Made by a program: the position numbers and the translations under genes. The notes below the pieces were generated by a model, which saw only the letters and a program-made list of their open reading frames with translations, was not told where the DNA came from and ran no database searches. DNA of 64,000 bases, taken from assembly GCF_014695975.1 (NCBI RefSeq), contig NZ_JACJPI010000060.1, positions 1 to 64,000 on the forward strand. The letters run 5' to 3'. Source of the stretch: Leptolyngbya sp. FACHB-321. Lineage in GTDB: Bacteria > Cyanobacteriota > Cyanobacteriia > Leptolyngbyales > Leptolyngbyaceae. Of this stretch, positions 43,759-52,220 are shown piece after piece (the stretch's first letter is position 1; every line of letters begins with the position of its first letter).

Positions 43759-45207
43759 CCACTGTCGCTCAAAGCGTTGCGTGGGCAAATGGTGCTTCTG
43801 GATTTTTGGACGTATGGCTGCATCAACTGCCTGCACGTAATACCTGATTTGCAATATCTAGAGCAGAAGTATGCAGGACATCTCACCATTATCAGCATCC
43901 ACACGGCTAAATTTGACCATGAGCAGAATCTAGAGAGCATTCAGCAGGCAATTTTGCGCTATGGCGTGACCCATCCCGTTGTGGTGGATCGCGATCGCAC
44001 TCTTTGGGATCAGTATGCTGTGCGTGCCTACCCCACCTTTGTTTTAATTGACCCGCAGGGCTACATTGTGACGACGCTGGCGGGTGAGGGACGACGACAA
44101 GCACTGGATGACCTGATCCAACGGTTGCTTGAGGAACATACAGGCAAGGAGACACTCAGTGAGCCTTTTTTACAGGCAATCACGCAGTCTCAAGCTTTGC
44201 TGATCACACCGTTAGCTTTTCCTGGCAAGGTGCTAGCAGATGCCGCTAGCGACACGCTTTTCATTGCTGATACAGGATACCATCGGCTAGTGCTAACGAC
44301 GCTAGATGGAACGCTCAAAGCCACGATCGGCACTGGAGCCGCAGGGTGGCAGGATGGTGATTGGGAAACGGCGCAATTCTCTGCACCGCAGGGCATGGCA
44401 TGGGATGCTGCCAGACAAAGCCTCTACGTTGCCGACTCGGGTAACCATTTGCTGCGTCGGCTTGATGTGTTGCAAAAAGAGGTGAGTACGCTGGCGGGAA
44501 CGGGCAGCCAGAGCCGCTTTATCTTTCCACACAGCGGCAAAGCGCTGGACGTTGCCTTAAATTCACCCTGGGATTTAACGTTGCTTGGCAATGAACTCTA
44601 CATCGCGATGGCAGGTTCCCATCAAATCTGGGTGATGAGTTTGGAGCAGCACACGATCCAAACCTTCATGGGCACAGGTGCAGAAGGTTGTGTAGATGGA
44701 GCGCCGGAGATTGCTGCGTTTGCTCAGCCCTATGGTATGACAACGGATGGCAAGCAACTGTTTGTAGCCGATAGCGAAACTAGTGCGATTCGTGCCCTTA
44801 CGTTAGAGGCAACTCCCATCGCCCGAACCGTGTGTGGGCAGGGTCAACTGTTTGCCTTTGGCGATCGCGATGGTGTTGGCTTTGATGCTCAGCTTCAGCA
44901 CTGTTCTGGTGTTGCGTTTGCCAACGGGTCTCTCTGGCTTGCCGATACCTATAACCACAAGCTGAAGCAGGTTGACCCAGCGACCCGAACCTGTCGGACT
45001 GTTGCGGGTGGGGTAGCAGGCTTTGAGGATGGTATGGGAATGGCTGCCCGTTTCTCAGAACCATCTGGAGTCGCCTATGCCCATGATCGACTGTATATTG
45101 CTGATACCAATAATCACGCCATTCGCTGTCTGAACTTAGCGTCTCTAGAAGTCACCACGCTGCTGCTACCCCAGCTTTGCTCTCCCTACGTGTGCGCTCC
45201 TACTTGA
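43699..45207 (+). CDS. Thioredoxin-like / NHL-repeat protein
   Basis: Start ATG at 43699 (MVRVRAPALDPALPWLNCDRPLSLKALRGQ). The first 155 residues form a TlpA/ResA-like thioredoxin fold with the redox pair Cys41-Cys44 in YGCINCLHV. From about 165 to 500 are about six NHL repeats (DTGYHRLVLTTLDG, PQGMAWD, DSGNHLLRRLD, and so on) forming a beta-propeller. The combination resembles NHLRC2-type proteins. There is no signal peptide, so the redox pair is probably cytoplasmic. The N-terminal codons are duplicated as a stub at 36328. Confidence 0.85.
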   Translation: MVRVRAPALDPALPWLNCDRPLSLKALRGQMVLLDFWTYGCINCLHVIPDLQYLEQKYAGHLTIISIHTAKFDHEQNLESIQQAILRYGVTHPVVVDRDRTLWDQYAVRAYPTFVLIDPQGYIVTTLAGEGRRQALDDLIQRLLEEHTGKETLSEPFLQAITQSQALLITPLAFPGKVLADAASDTLFIADTGYHRLVLTTLDGTLKATIGTGAAGWQDGDWETAQFSAPQGMAWDAARQSLYVADSGNHLLRRLDVLQKEVSTLAGTGSQSRFIFPHSGKALDVALNSPWDLTLLGNELYIAMAGSHQIWVMSLEQHTIQTFMGTGAEGCVDGAPEIAAFAQPYGMTTDGKQLFVADSETSAIRALTLEATPIARTVCGQGQLFAFGDRDGVGFDAQLQHCSGVAFANGSLWLADTYNHKLKQVDPATRTCRTVAGGVAGFEDGMGMAARFSEPSGVAYAHDRLYIADTNNHAIRCLNLASLEVTTLLLPQLCSPYVCAPT

Positions 45208-45736
45208 TCCATCAATGCCTCTGTGATGCTCTCTCGCCTTGTTTTAATTTGACGTTCTCCCTTACCTAAAGGCATTCAGCCTGTTGAAGAACGTAACGGC
45301 ACTGTTTGAGAACGCAAAAACGATCGTTAGGAACCCAAACATTATGTTGAAGTACCTTAATTCAATATTTGGGTACTCAAACATAGTTTTTGGGAACCTC
45401 AACACGATATTTGCCTACTGCAACATGATTGTTGAGTACTGCAATACGATCGTTAGGAACCCTAACACGATCGTTGGGTACTCAAACACCGTATGAGGGA
45501 ACCTGAATGCGATCGTTGAGTACTGCAACATGGCTTTTGGGTACTCAAACGCGATCAATGCAAACGTTTTTGTAATCCACAAGGCGTTTCATACCGTGTT
45601 GCGCCACTGCCCTGAGTAGAATCAACCAAAATTGAATGGTTTGGGCAGTAAAAGACTCAAATTTTTGCTCAGGGTGGTACAGCGAACGGCTGGTTAAAGT
45701 GTGAACGTAATGCTCAATATTTTGTAGGGGGTCTCT
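45208..45736. other. Intergenic region dominated by a minisatellite
   Basis: Apart from the 21-bp repeat array (45296-45556) the stretch holds only a short upstream spacer and the likely promoter of the gene at 45737. Confidence 0.6.
45296..45556 (+). repeat. Tandem 21-bp minisatellite coding for heptapeptides
   Basis: Twelve and a bit degenerate 21-base units, each in one reading frame as a heptapeptide of form N-(T/I/M)-(I/V)-(V/F/L)-x-(Y/N)-(S/C/L/P): KTIVRNP, NIVFGNL, NTIFAYC, NMIVEYC, NTIVGYS. The frame can begin at a TTG (45284) and runs 70 codons to a TGA in unit 10; units 11-13 continue in the same frame after the stop (NAIVEYC, NMAFGYS). Several units contain CGATCGTT. Codon-level conservation of the heptad suggests selection or origin from a coding repeat, but without ATG or ribosome site a non-coding array is equally possible. 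Confidence 0.75.
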
Positions 45737-46162
45737 ATGGCACGTCTAAAACGCAGTTCTAGTGTGTTGGAAAAGGGAGTGCGTCGGCTGGCAGGGATGC
45801 GATCGATCCACGACCCGCTAGAGTTTGGTTCTGGGCTAAGTTTGGCAGAGTACGATGTCCGCCTTCAGGCGTTGCAAGGGCAATTGGCTAGCTACAACAC
45901 GATGCTTTCGACGCTAGATGAAATGGCGGGAACGGTGAAGCGGATGGAGCAAGAGTTACGCAGCTATTCGGAAAAGATGCTGATGGGTGTGGTGACGCGC
46001 TACGGCAAGGATAGTTTGCAATATGTGCAGGCAGGCGGCAAACTGCGTAAGCGCACGACACGCCAAGCGACGATCGTGATGCCAACTGCAATAACGACTA
46101 CCCCTGCCACAGTACCCAGCGTAGAAACAAATGGGAATGGAGCCAAGGCGACGGTAAGTTAG
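45737..46162 (+). CDS. Conserved cyanobacterial coiled-coil protein, 141 aa
   Basis: The product begins with a basic segment (ARLKRSSSVLEKGVRRLAGMRSI), continues with a helical coiled coil (about 30-100, SLAEYDVRLQALQGQLASYNTML) and closes with VVTRYGKDSLQYVQAGGKLRKRTTRQ and a disordered tail. I recognise the plan as that of a small cyanobacterial family found near repeats or mobile regions; function is unknown. A GGGGG-rich site lies before the ATG. Confidence 0.65.
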   Translation: MARLKRSSSVLEKGVRRLAGMRSIHDPLEFGSGLSLAEYDVRLQALQGQLASYNTMLSTLDEMAGTVKRMEQELRSYSEKMLMGVVTRYGKDSLQYVQAGGKLRKRTTRQATIVMPTAITTTPATVPSVETNGNGAKATVS

Positions 46163-46321
46163 CTCTGTTTAGTTGAAACGCGCGATTCGCCTATTCTCCT
46201 CACTTGTACTCTCTAGCTGTGAAGGTGCAAGGAATTTAAGAGATGGGCGATCGTGCTAACTTTTTGCCAACTAACACCGCGATCGCCTACCTGCTTAACT
46301 ATGCTGTCATTGTGCAGAACG

Positions 46322-46879
46322 ATGTACACAAAGCATAGGACTCAAGCAGTGGCTACGGATCGGATAATCTTTCAAACGCAGTGGATAGCTGTAAAGGAAA
46401 GCCTCAGAGGGTTTCAATATCTGGAACGCAAGGGTAAAGACTCTGTTGCTGTCTTTTTGTTGAGAAAGTGCAGTGTGAACTTGCAGCAGTATGAAGTCCT
46501 GATTCGACAGCAGCATCTCTGTGTTGACAATCGAGAAGTGGATGGAACGTTAACTCTCTTTCCCTGCCCGATTACTGGAGCGCTGGAAGAGGGAGAGTTG
46601 CCAGAAGCCGCTGCGCTGCGAGAAACCTATGAGGAGACGGGGTATCGCGTGCAGGTGCAATCATTCGGCAAGTACATCGTAGGTACTCAAGTAAATGAAA
46701 TTTGTTATCTCTACTATGCCGATGTTACGGGCATAAAGCCTGATGCCGCACAACAGGATGGCACCTATTTAGAGTTGATCGCGAAGAATGAATGGCATCC
46801 ATTGGAGTACTTAAAGGATTGTGACTACGCAGCCTGCCAAATTGGCTACTTTAAGCTCCAAGCGCAACTCTTCCAGTAG
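46322..46879 (+). CDS. Nudix hydrolase
   Basis: The Nudix box GALEEGELPEAAALRETYEETGY has the pattern GX5EX7REUXEEXGU, so catalytic residues are present. I choose ATG 46322 (about 185 aa) because the extra 23 residues of the longer frame look non-homologous. A beta-rich N-terminal half (WIAVKESLRGFQYLERKGKDSVAVFLLRK) precedes. The substrate cannot be read; this group includes ADP-ribose-type pyrophosphatases (TnrC/NudF-like). Confidence 0.85.
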   Translation: MYTKHRTQAVATDRIIFQTQWIAVKESLRGFQYLERKGKDSVAVFLLRKCSVNLQQYEVLIRQQHLCVDNREVDGTLTLFPCPITGALEEGELPEAAALRETYEETGYRVQVQSFGKYIVGTQVNEICYLYYADVTGIKPDAAQQDGTYLELIAKNEWHPLEYLKDCDYAACQIGYFKLQAQLFQ

Positions 46880-46937
46880 AATGAGTGAGCTTCGATTGTG
46901 AAGCGGTGAGCGCCGATCGCAAATAATATCAGACGAT

Positions 46938-47411
46938 ATGCCAACCCCAAACGCAGAAAACCGGGACTTCTGGATCAAGCAAAGCGAGATGTTGCAAAGC
47001 GCGATCGCTCGTATGGCAAACAATTCACTAGAAATCAAAAAGGTTGGTTTAACGGTCTGGGCGGCGATCGCGGGCTTTGGATTTACCACGACCAATCGTT
47101 ATTTATTTCTGCTGGCGTTTGTGGCGTTTGCTTTATTTGGTGTTTTAGATCTTTACTACTTGTATCTGGAGCGAAAGTTTCGCGCTAACTCTAATCGGCT
47201 CACTCGAATGATTAGTGGTTATGGCACCAATGACGATGATGCATGGATCGAAAAGGTGCAAGGTAATTTTCTCAAGCCGGATGGATCAACTAAATTCTTG
47301 GGGCAACTTCCCAGCACACTTAAGTCCTGGTCAAATTTGCCGTATTTGATTACGTTTTTGCTTACAATTTTGCTGCTGGTTGTGCCACTGCCAGCGTTGC
47401 CAACGAAGTAG
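46938..47411 (+). CDS. Small membrane protein, 157 aa (2TM-like)
   Basis: A soluble helical start with a conserved-looking FWIKQSEMLQSAIARMANNSLEIKK is followed by a tight pair of transmembrane helices (about 36-52 and 55-77), a cytoplasmic loop and a final hydrophobic segment (about 135-155). The beginning is that of a widespread bacterial family (WxxQxEMLQxxIxRMANNS) of unknown role, sometimes near defence genes, broadly like 2TM effectors. No direct partner here, although a TIR-GUN4 gene lies about 950 bases on. Confidence 0.65.
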   Translation: MPTPNAENRDFWIKQSEMLQSAIARMANNSLEIKKVGLTVWAAIAGFGFTTTNRYLFLLAFVAFALFGVLDLYYLYLERKFRANSNRLTRMISGYGTNDDDAWIEKVQGNFLKPDGSTKFLGQLPSTLKSWSNLPYLITFLLTILLLVVPLPALPTK

Positions 47412-47610
47412 GTGGCTGCAATCCCAAGCTTCTTGAGGTTTGAATAAGTGGGCTTTGCCAATCGCGCCACCACCTGCACCATCAAAGTCGCATGAAGCGG
47501 TGCGATCGTCCTAGAGGCTGTTCTGAGAAGTGTTGGGCAATGCCCACCCTATTTACTAATTGCTGGCTTTGAGGCAGTAGACTAACATTAGAACGCTTTT
47601 ATCATCAAAG

Positions 47611-47838
47611 ATGGAAACTATTCGTCAAGTAATTGAGGTCAAGGGCGATCGCAAGGTGGAAATTACCTTGCCGGATAGCATTCAGCCTGGTTTAGTCGAG
47701 ATGGTCGTTGTAGTGCAGCCGATGCCGCAGCCTGATTTTGAAACAGCACCTCCATCAAGCAGTCTCTTTGGCTTCTTGCCTCAACGCATTGACCCACTTC
47801 AGTTTCAGCAACAGGTGAGAGATGAGTGGAACCAGTAG
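47611..47838 (+). CDS. Antitoxin of a VapBC pair
   Basis: The 75-aa protein has a short beta N-terminus (TIRQVIEVKGDRKVEITLPDSIQPGLVEMVVVV), like AbrB/MazE-type antitoxins, and a C-terminal flexible helix with FLPQRIDPLQFQQQVRDEWNQ for toxin binding. Its stop overlaps the start of the PIN gene at 47822 by 17 bases. It has stayed open while the toxin is broken. Confidence 0.75.
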   Translation: METIRQVIEVKGDRKVEITLPDSIQPGLVEMVVVVQPMPQPDFETAPPSSSLFGFLPQRIDPLQFQQQVRDEWNQ

Positions 47839-48246
47839 ACGGTATCTACTTGACACCAACATCTTCATCTACTATTTCAATGATGATCCAGTTGTTCAAC
47901 CGCTTGTAGAAGACATTTTGACTGAAACCTTGTAGAAGACATTTTGACTGAAACCGCGACAGGGTTCTATTGTCCTGTGAGTTAGGTCGAACTGCTGTGT
48001 TACCCAGCATTAACAGAAGCAGAGGCAGAGCAAATTCGTGCGTTTTTGCGATCACTGACTTGTGTTGCTCTTACAGAAAGCATTTTGGATCAAACCGCTC
48101 AAATTCGTCGAGCTTATCGAACTGCTCTACCCGATGCCCTCATTGCAGCGTGTGCTTTGGAAACGACAAGCACTCTAATCACACGCAATACTCAAGATTT
48201 CCAGCAAATCAACGAATTAAGCATTGTCAATCCCTTTAACTCATGA
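47822..48246 (+). pseudogene. vapC: VapC/PIN toxin disrupted by a 26-bp tandem duplication
   Basis: The gene starts SGTSRRYLLDTNIFIYYFNDD with the first PIN Asp and then hits a stop inside the duplicated 26-mer. After the duplication the second half (EAEAEQIRAFLRSLTCVALTES, then LPDALIAACALETTSTLITRNTQDFQQI) is intact in another frame and includes the PDALIAA and RNTQDF acidic residues, ending at 48244-48246. At least one more small indel lies near 47965-48000. The antitoxin upstream is intact. Confidence 0.85.
47903..47954 (+). repeat. Tandem 26-bp duplication (exact)
   Basis: CTTGTAGAAGACATTTTG-ACTGAAAC occurs twice in a row without a mismatch (47903-47928 and 47929-47954). Because 26 is not a multiple of three it shifts the PIN frame. 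Complete identity suggests a recent event. Confidence 0.95.
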
Positions 48247-48357
48247 AGACTTGAATCATAGCGGTATCCACAACTTCTGAGTGAGGATGTGAATATGGGG
48301 GAGAGATCAAAGCCATTGCTGTTGTGGGCACTGCTAACCCTACAGCTTTGTATCTTT

Positions 48358-50022
48358 TCACAGTTCCCAAGGCTGAAGGTGTAGCAAAAGCGCCCACCAC
48401 CACAGTTTCACGCGTCGGCTTTGAATTATGACAAACCGAGGAGGTTGCCCTAGAAGAGGCAAGTACCCTTCAGGCTTATTTTCTATTCCGTGAGTGTAGT
48501 CAATTTTCATAATCCAAACATCTTGCTTGCACCACCCCAAATTTCCCCCAAATATACGCCAACGCTCTCTTAGGCGGTCAAATGTATCTTCAATACGGTC
48601 AAGGCTTTCATTATCATTGAGGCAAGTTTCGGGAGTTACCTTGCTGTTACTAAATGCATCATCCAGAATACGCCTCTGTACACTAAAGCCAAACTTGCCG
48701 TAGCTATACTTGACCCATAACTGGTCAATAGTGTGAAGATCAGTGAGTGGAAAATTTTGAATATCTTGAGAGCCTATTAAAATTCTATTTTGTGAATTCA
48801 TTGCTTCAAGCATTCGCGTAGCTGTCTCATTATCTGCTTCTTCCCACTGCCCAGCTTTTAGCAAATCTCGCAGTCGAGTGTAATCAACCCCTTTTTCAGA
48901 CTTAAGGTCATCATCATCGGTAACGGTCGCCTCAACTTGAGTTAAACGCTTAAAGATGTGCTTCTGAAACTCCTCTAAATTGCTCCAAGCTTCTCGAAAG
49001 GTCGAAAAACCAGAACCGTTTAAAGCATGAGTGTTGCCGTCAGCATATCTCGGACTAAACCCTAAAATATCTTTTTGGTGAGGAAGCTGATGCCAATCTT
49101 GTTTAGGAAGCCATACAGCTCTTACCCAGCGAAAAAAGCCTGCCTCTGTTTCGCGAACCTGATCGTCTAGAAATTCGACAACATGGGTCACTTTTGCACG
49201 TTGATGCAAAATCATTAAGTCTCCGGCTTTGGGTTGATTAACTCCGTGACTACTTGCCCGCCACATTAACTCAAACGTTCTACTTTCTGGTTGCCGCACT
49301 CCCTCTAAAGAATAAGCCCATTCATTTGGATCTGGATGTTTAACATTTTTGATAAAAAGAATCCTAGCTGAATTGCATTCCTGTAATTCCTTTCGGGTGA
49401 CTTGCTGAAGTAGCTGTTCTTGGGCTGCCTTTCGCTCCGCTTCTTTTCGATCGAGAAGCTCTTTTTCCAAATCTTCTGACGATTGTTGCTCTCGTTCAGC
49501 GTGTTGTTCTTTTTGCTTTTGAACCAATTTCTGTATACGCTGTGCTTCCGCTTGCCGCTGCTGGTAGCGTCGTTTTTTAATCTCTGTTGCTGCTAGATAA
49601 ACACCATCCACCACATTTGTATATGCTTCATCGATATCGCTCCAGCTTTTGATCGGCTTCGCCTTTTCGGGATATGCCTGAATTCTTGCTAGAGGGGTAT
49701 ATTGCCAACCGCACGATCGCAAGATCACGGGCATCACGATCGCGTCGTTGGTTTGATGCCGTCGCAGCGCCTCCGGAATCTCAACTTGAGTGCAGTAGTC
49801 TGTGTCTAAAAAGTCGGCGCTTATCAGCAGCAAAATAATGTCTGCGGCATTTAGACGTGCTCTAATCTCGTCATCCCACTCTGTGCCTGGCAAAATCTGG
49901 TGATCGTGCCAGGTGATAATGCCTTCTCCTTCGAGCGGGCGTAGATGGGACAGCAACCCATCACGCAGCTCTTTGTCTTGCTTTGAGTAGGAGATAAAAA
50001 CTTCGATAGTATCATTCGGCAT
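48358..50022 (-). CDS. TIR - PUA/EVE-like - GUN4 fusion protein
   Basis: Residues 1-150 are a bacterial TIR domain (EVFISYSKQDKELRDGL, ITWHDHQILPGTEWDDEI, ISADFLDTDYCTQVEI); Glu81 is placed as the catalytic Glu of NAD-cleaving TIRs. A charged coiled coil (about 155-215) joins a middle domain (about 220-370) with GDLMILHQRAKVTHVVEFLDD and FRWVRAVWLP, which looks like a PUA/EVE-type modified-base or nucleotide reader. The C-terminus (about 380-554) is GUN4: YTRLRDLLKAGQWEEADNET, DLHTIDQLWVKYSYGKFGFSVQRR. TIR proteins commonly deplete NAD+ on infection; GUN4 would supply tetrapyrrole sensing. The combination suggests immunity or stress signalling; that is inference. No partner overlaps. Confidence 0.85.
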   Translation of the reverse strand: MPNDTIEVFISYSKQDKELRDGLLSHLRPLEGEGIITWHDHQILPGTEWDDEIRARLNAADIILLLISADFLDTDYCTQVEIPEALRRHQTNDAIVMPVILRSCGWQYTPLARIQAYPEKAKPIKSWSDIDEAYTNVVDGVYLAATEIKKRRYQQRQAEAQRIQKLVQKQKEQHAEREQQSSEDLEKELLDRKEAERKAAQEQLLQQVTRKELQECNSARILFIKNVKHPDPNEWAYSLEGVRQPESRTFELMWRASSHGVNQPKAGDLMILHQRAKVTHVVEFLDDQVRETEAGFFRWVRAVWLPKQDWHQLPHQKDILGFSPRYADGNTHALNGSGFSTFREAWSNLEEFQKHIFKRLTQVEATVTDDDDLKSEKGVDYTRLRDLLKAGQWEEADNETATRMLEAMNSQNRILIGSQDIQNFPLTDLHTIDQLWVKYSYGKFGFSVQRRILDDAFSNSKVTPETCLNDNESLDRIEDTFDRLRERWRIFGGNLGWCKQDVWIMKIDYTHGIENKPEGYLPLLGQPPRFVIIQSRRVKLWWWALLLHLQPWEL

Positions 50023-50269
50023 CGGGAGACGGGCGAGGAAACAATTTTAACCAGGCTTGCTGAGTCGATTATAGTCTTCTGCCACAGGTTAACGGAAACG
50101 CCTTTGATGGGCACTCCCAGCGGGAGGAGTGGGGCGATTGCCCTGCATGACAATTCAAATTTGTTGTAGTCGATCGTTTTCTGCTCTCATCTCCTGCGCG
50201 AGAATGAATCTTAAAGCAAGAGCAAAAGAGAAGTGCGATCGGACAACATCTCCAATGGATCAACACCCT

Positions 50270-50515
50270 ATGAAAGCGATCGAAACCACTGCCACCATTA
50301 ATGATCTTGGACAGCTCACTCTGGATACTCCTCTCGATTTAGCCAAATCTCGGCGTGTTCGGGTCATCGTCCTCATCTCCGAAGACGACGAAATCGACCC
50401 AGACGATACTCCCAACGAGGTTATCCTTGAAGGTATCCGCCAGGGCTTACATGAGGCTTTCACTGGACAAACCATTCCTTTAGCTCAACTGTGGGATGGC
50501 ATTGATGCCGACTGA
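50270..50515 (+). CDS. RelB-type antitoxin
   Basis: I take ATG 50270, where homology to RelB/DinJ-like small antitoxins begins (MKAIETTATINDLGQLTLD), rather than the upstream start of the open frame. The 81-aa product has a DNA-binding-like N-terminus and acidic helix ending TIPLAQLWDGIDAD. It overlaps the toxin gene by 11 bases. Confidence 0.75.
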   Translation: MKAIETTATINDLGQLTLDTPLDLAKSRRVRVIVLISEDDEIDPDDTPNEVILEGIRQGLHEAFTGQTIPLAQLWDGIDAD

Positions 50516-50882
50516 CCCAGCCTCTATCCAAATTGATCTCACCTCTCGTTTCAAACGCGGCTTCCGCGACCTTACTAAACGCTACCGCTAGGTTCGCTCA
50601 GATCTCCAACCCCTGATCGAGCAGCTTCAAACGGGTGAGCTACCGGGCGATTGCATCACGGGAGTGAACTACACCGTGTTCAAAGTCCGTCTCAAAAACA
50701 GCAATATCCAGAAAGGCAAAAGTGGTGGCTATCGTGTCATTTACTACATCAAAACTGTTGACAGAATTATTCTTGCAACGATCTACTCTAAGTCTGATCT
50801 CGCTGATGTTGATACTCAAGTGATCGAAGACGCGATCGCGCAATACGAGCAGCAAATTAACCCATTCGATCCTTCTTCATAA
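50505..50882 (+). pseudogene. RelE/ParE-type toxin with an internal stop
   Basis: From ATG 50505 the frame reads PASIQIDLTSRFKRGFRDLTKRYR and then TAG (50589-50591) at codon 29; it continues in the same frame through VRSDLQPLIEQLQTGELPGD and GYRVIYYIKTVDRIILATIYSKSDLADV, the core RelE/ParE strands, to 50880-50882. One AAG-to-TAG change would explain it (KRYRKVRSDL is the likely original). Re-initiation at ATG 50664 would give only the C-terminal half. The antitoxin is intact. Confidence 0.85.
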
Positions 50883-50887
50883 TCGTC

Positions 50888-51553
50888 TTACCACGGCAAC
50901 ACCTCACCATTGGCGTGCCAAAACGTACCCGAATTCTCTAGCGTCAACTCGTCAATGCGTTGCAGCAACCCCTTCACAGACGCTTCTGGCGTGATGCCCC
51001 CCGCTGTAAAATTCGTCATCTGCGTTTGCACCAACCCAGGATGCAGTATTGCCACAGCAATCCCACGCGGTTTCAGGTCGTGCGCCAGAGACTTACCCGC
51101 CATCGACAACGCCACCTTCGACATCCGGTAGCCATAGGAACTACCAGAGGTATTGTCTGCGATCGACCCCATGCGGCTTGTCATCAGCACCAGCTTAGAA
51201 CCTGCGTTGAGTAAGGGCAGGAGTGCCTGCGTCATCCGCAACGGACCCAGCGCATTTACTTCAAACTGTTCTCGAATGCTGTCAAAATCCAGGTCTTCCA
51301 ACGTCACACGCTTAGCAATGCCAGCGTTGTTAATCAATCCATCGATCGCAGTATTACCCAAGCGAGTGCGTAAAGCTGCTACCGAAGCATCTGAGGCAAT
51401 ATCAATGCCCTCCTCAACCTGCACCCCAAGCTGCTTCAACTCCTCAGAGGCAGTGCGACAGACCGCAATCACAGTCTCTCCCCGTGCTTGCAGTTGGCGG
51501 CAGTATTCATAACCAATGCCCCGATTCGCACCCGTAACCAAATAAGTTGCCAT
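50888..51553 (-). CDS. Short-chain dehydrogenase/reductase
   Basis: The 221-aa SDR has cofactor motif TGANRGIG, NNAG, catalytic Ser in VLMTSRMG and YRMSK. It is slightly short and resembles C-factor-type or YwnB-like SDRs. Reaction unknown. It is convergent with the broken RelE toxin, four bases apart, and the ATG follows a good AAGGTGA site. Confidence 0.85.
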   Translation of the reverse strand: MATYLVTGANRGIGYEYCRQLQARGETVIAVCRTASEELKQLGVQVEEGIDIASDASVAALRTRLGNTAIDGLINNAGIAKRVTLEDLDFDSIREQFEVNALGPLRMTQALLPLLNAGSKLVLMTSRMGSIADNTSGSSYGYRMSKVALSMAGKSLAHDLKPRGIAVAILHPGLVQTQMTNFTAGGITPEASVKGLLQRIDELTLENSGTFWHANGEVLPW

Positions 51554-51685
51554 CAGAATTTCACCTTCTGCTAAAGCGGAATGAATGGATCGCTGCTAAC
51601 TCTCTTCTGAAGTCTAAAGACACTTGCTGTCTCAGTGTATGGTTGAAGCAAAGGAAACTAGTGTCATTCAACGAACGGAAGCGCC

Positions 51686-52195
51686 ATGACCGATCGCGCG
51701 TTACCGCCAGGCTGCGACCCAACGCCAGCACAAAGGCTAAAGCATTTACAACGGGCGAATGAACTTGCCATCCGTGCTCGTGACTTTGGGCATCATCCAT
51801 TTGGAGCGCTGCTGGTAGCACCCGATCGCGAAACCGTGCTGCTAGAGCAAGGCAATGTCGATACAGTAAATCATGCGGAAGCCGTGCTCATCCGTACGGC
51901 GTGGCTCAATTTTTCAGCAGACTATCTGTGGGGCTGCACGCTTTATACAACGGCTGAACCTTGTGCGATGTGTGCTGGCACGCAGTATTGGGCAAACATC
52001 GGTCGCCTTGTCTATGGCATTGCCGAAACGCGCTTGTTAGAGCTGACAGGCAACCATGAGCAAAACCCAACGTTGAACCTGCCCTGCCGCGAGGTGTTCG
52101 ATCGCGGTCAAAAAGCGATCCAGGTTTGGGGTCCTGTCCCAGAGGTAGAGGAGGCGATCGCCAGCGTTCACCGTGACTTTTGGCATCATCGCTGA
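51686..52195 (+). CDS. Nucleoside deaminase (CDA fold)
   Basis: The 169-aa enzyme has the zinc-binding HAE (63-65) and PCAMC (92-96) motifs. ALLVAPDRETVLLE at 41-54 and the AGTQYWANIGRLVYG segment place it with guanine deaminase / tRNA-adenosine deaminase-like proteins rather than cytidine deaminase. It would hydrolytically deaminate a purine or pyrimidine base in the cytoplasm. A GGAAG site precedes the ATG. It is convergent with the S9 peptidase gene. Confidence 0.87.
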   Translation: MTDRALPPGCDPTPAQRLKHLQRANELAIRARDFGHHPFGALLVAPDRETVLLEQGNVDTVNHAEAVLIRTAWLNFSADYLWGCTLYTTAEPCAMCAGTQYWANIGRLVYGIAETRLLELTGNHEQNPTLNLPCREVFDRGQKAIQVWGPVPEVEEAIASVHRDFWHHR

Positions 52196-52220
52196 CGTGC
52201 AATCGCAGAGAGTCATTGCT

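Noticed and set aside
44190..45064. Several antisense frames over the NHL gene
   Set aside because: Shadows of the plus-strand gene without independent support.
45296..45556. CRISPR-like array
   Set aside because: Units are contiguous 21-mers in codon phase without unique spacers.
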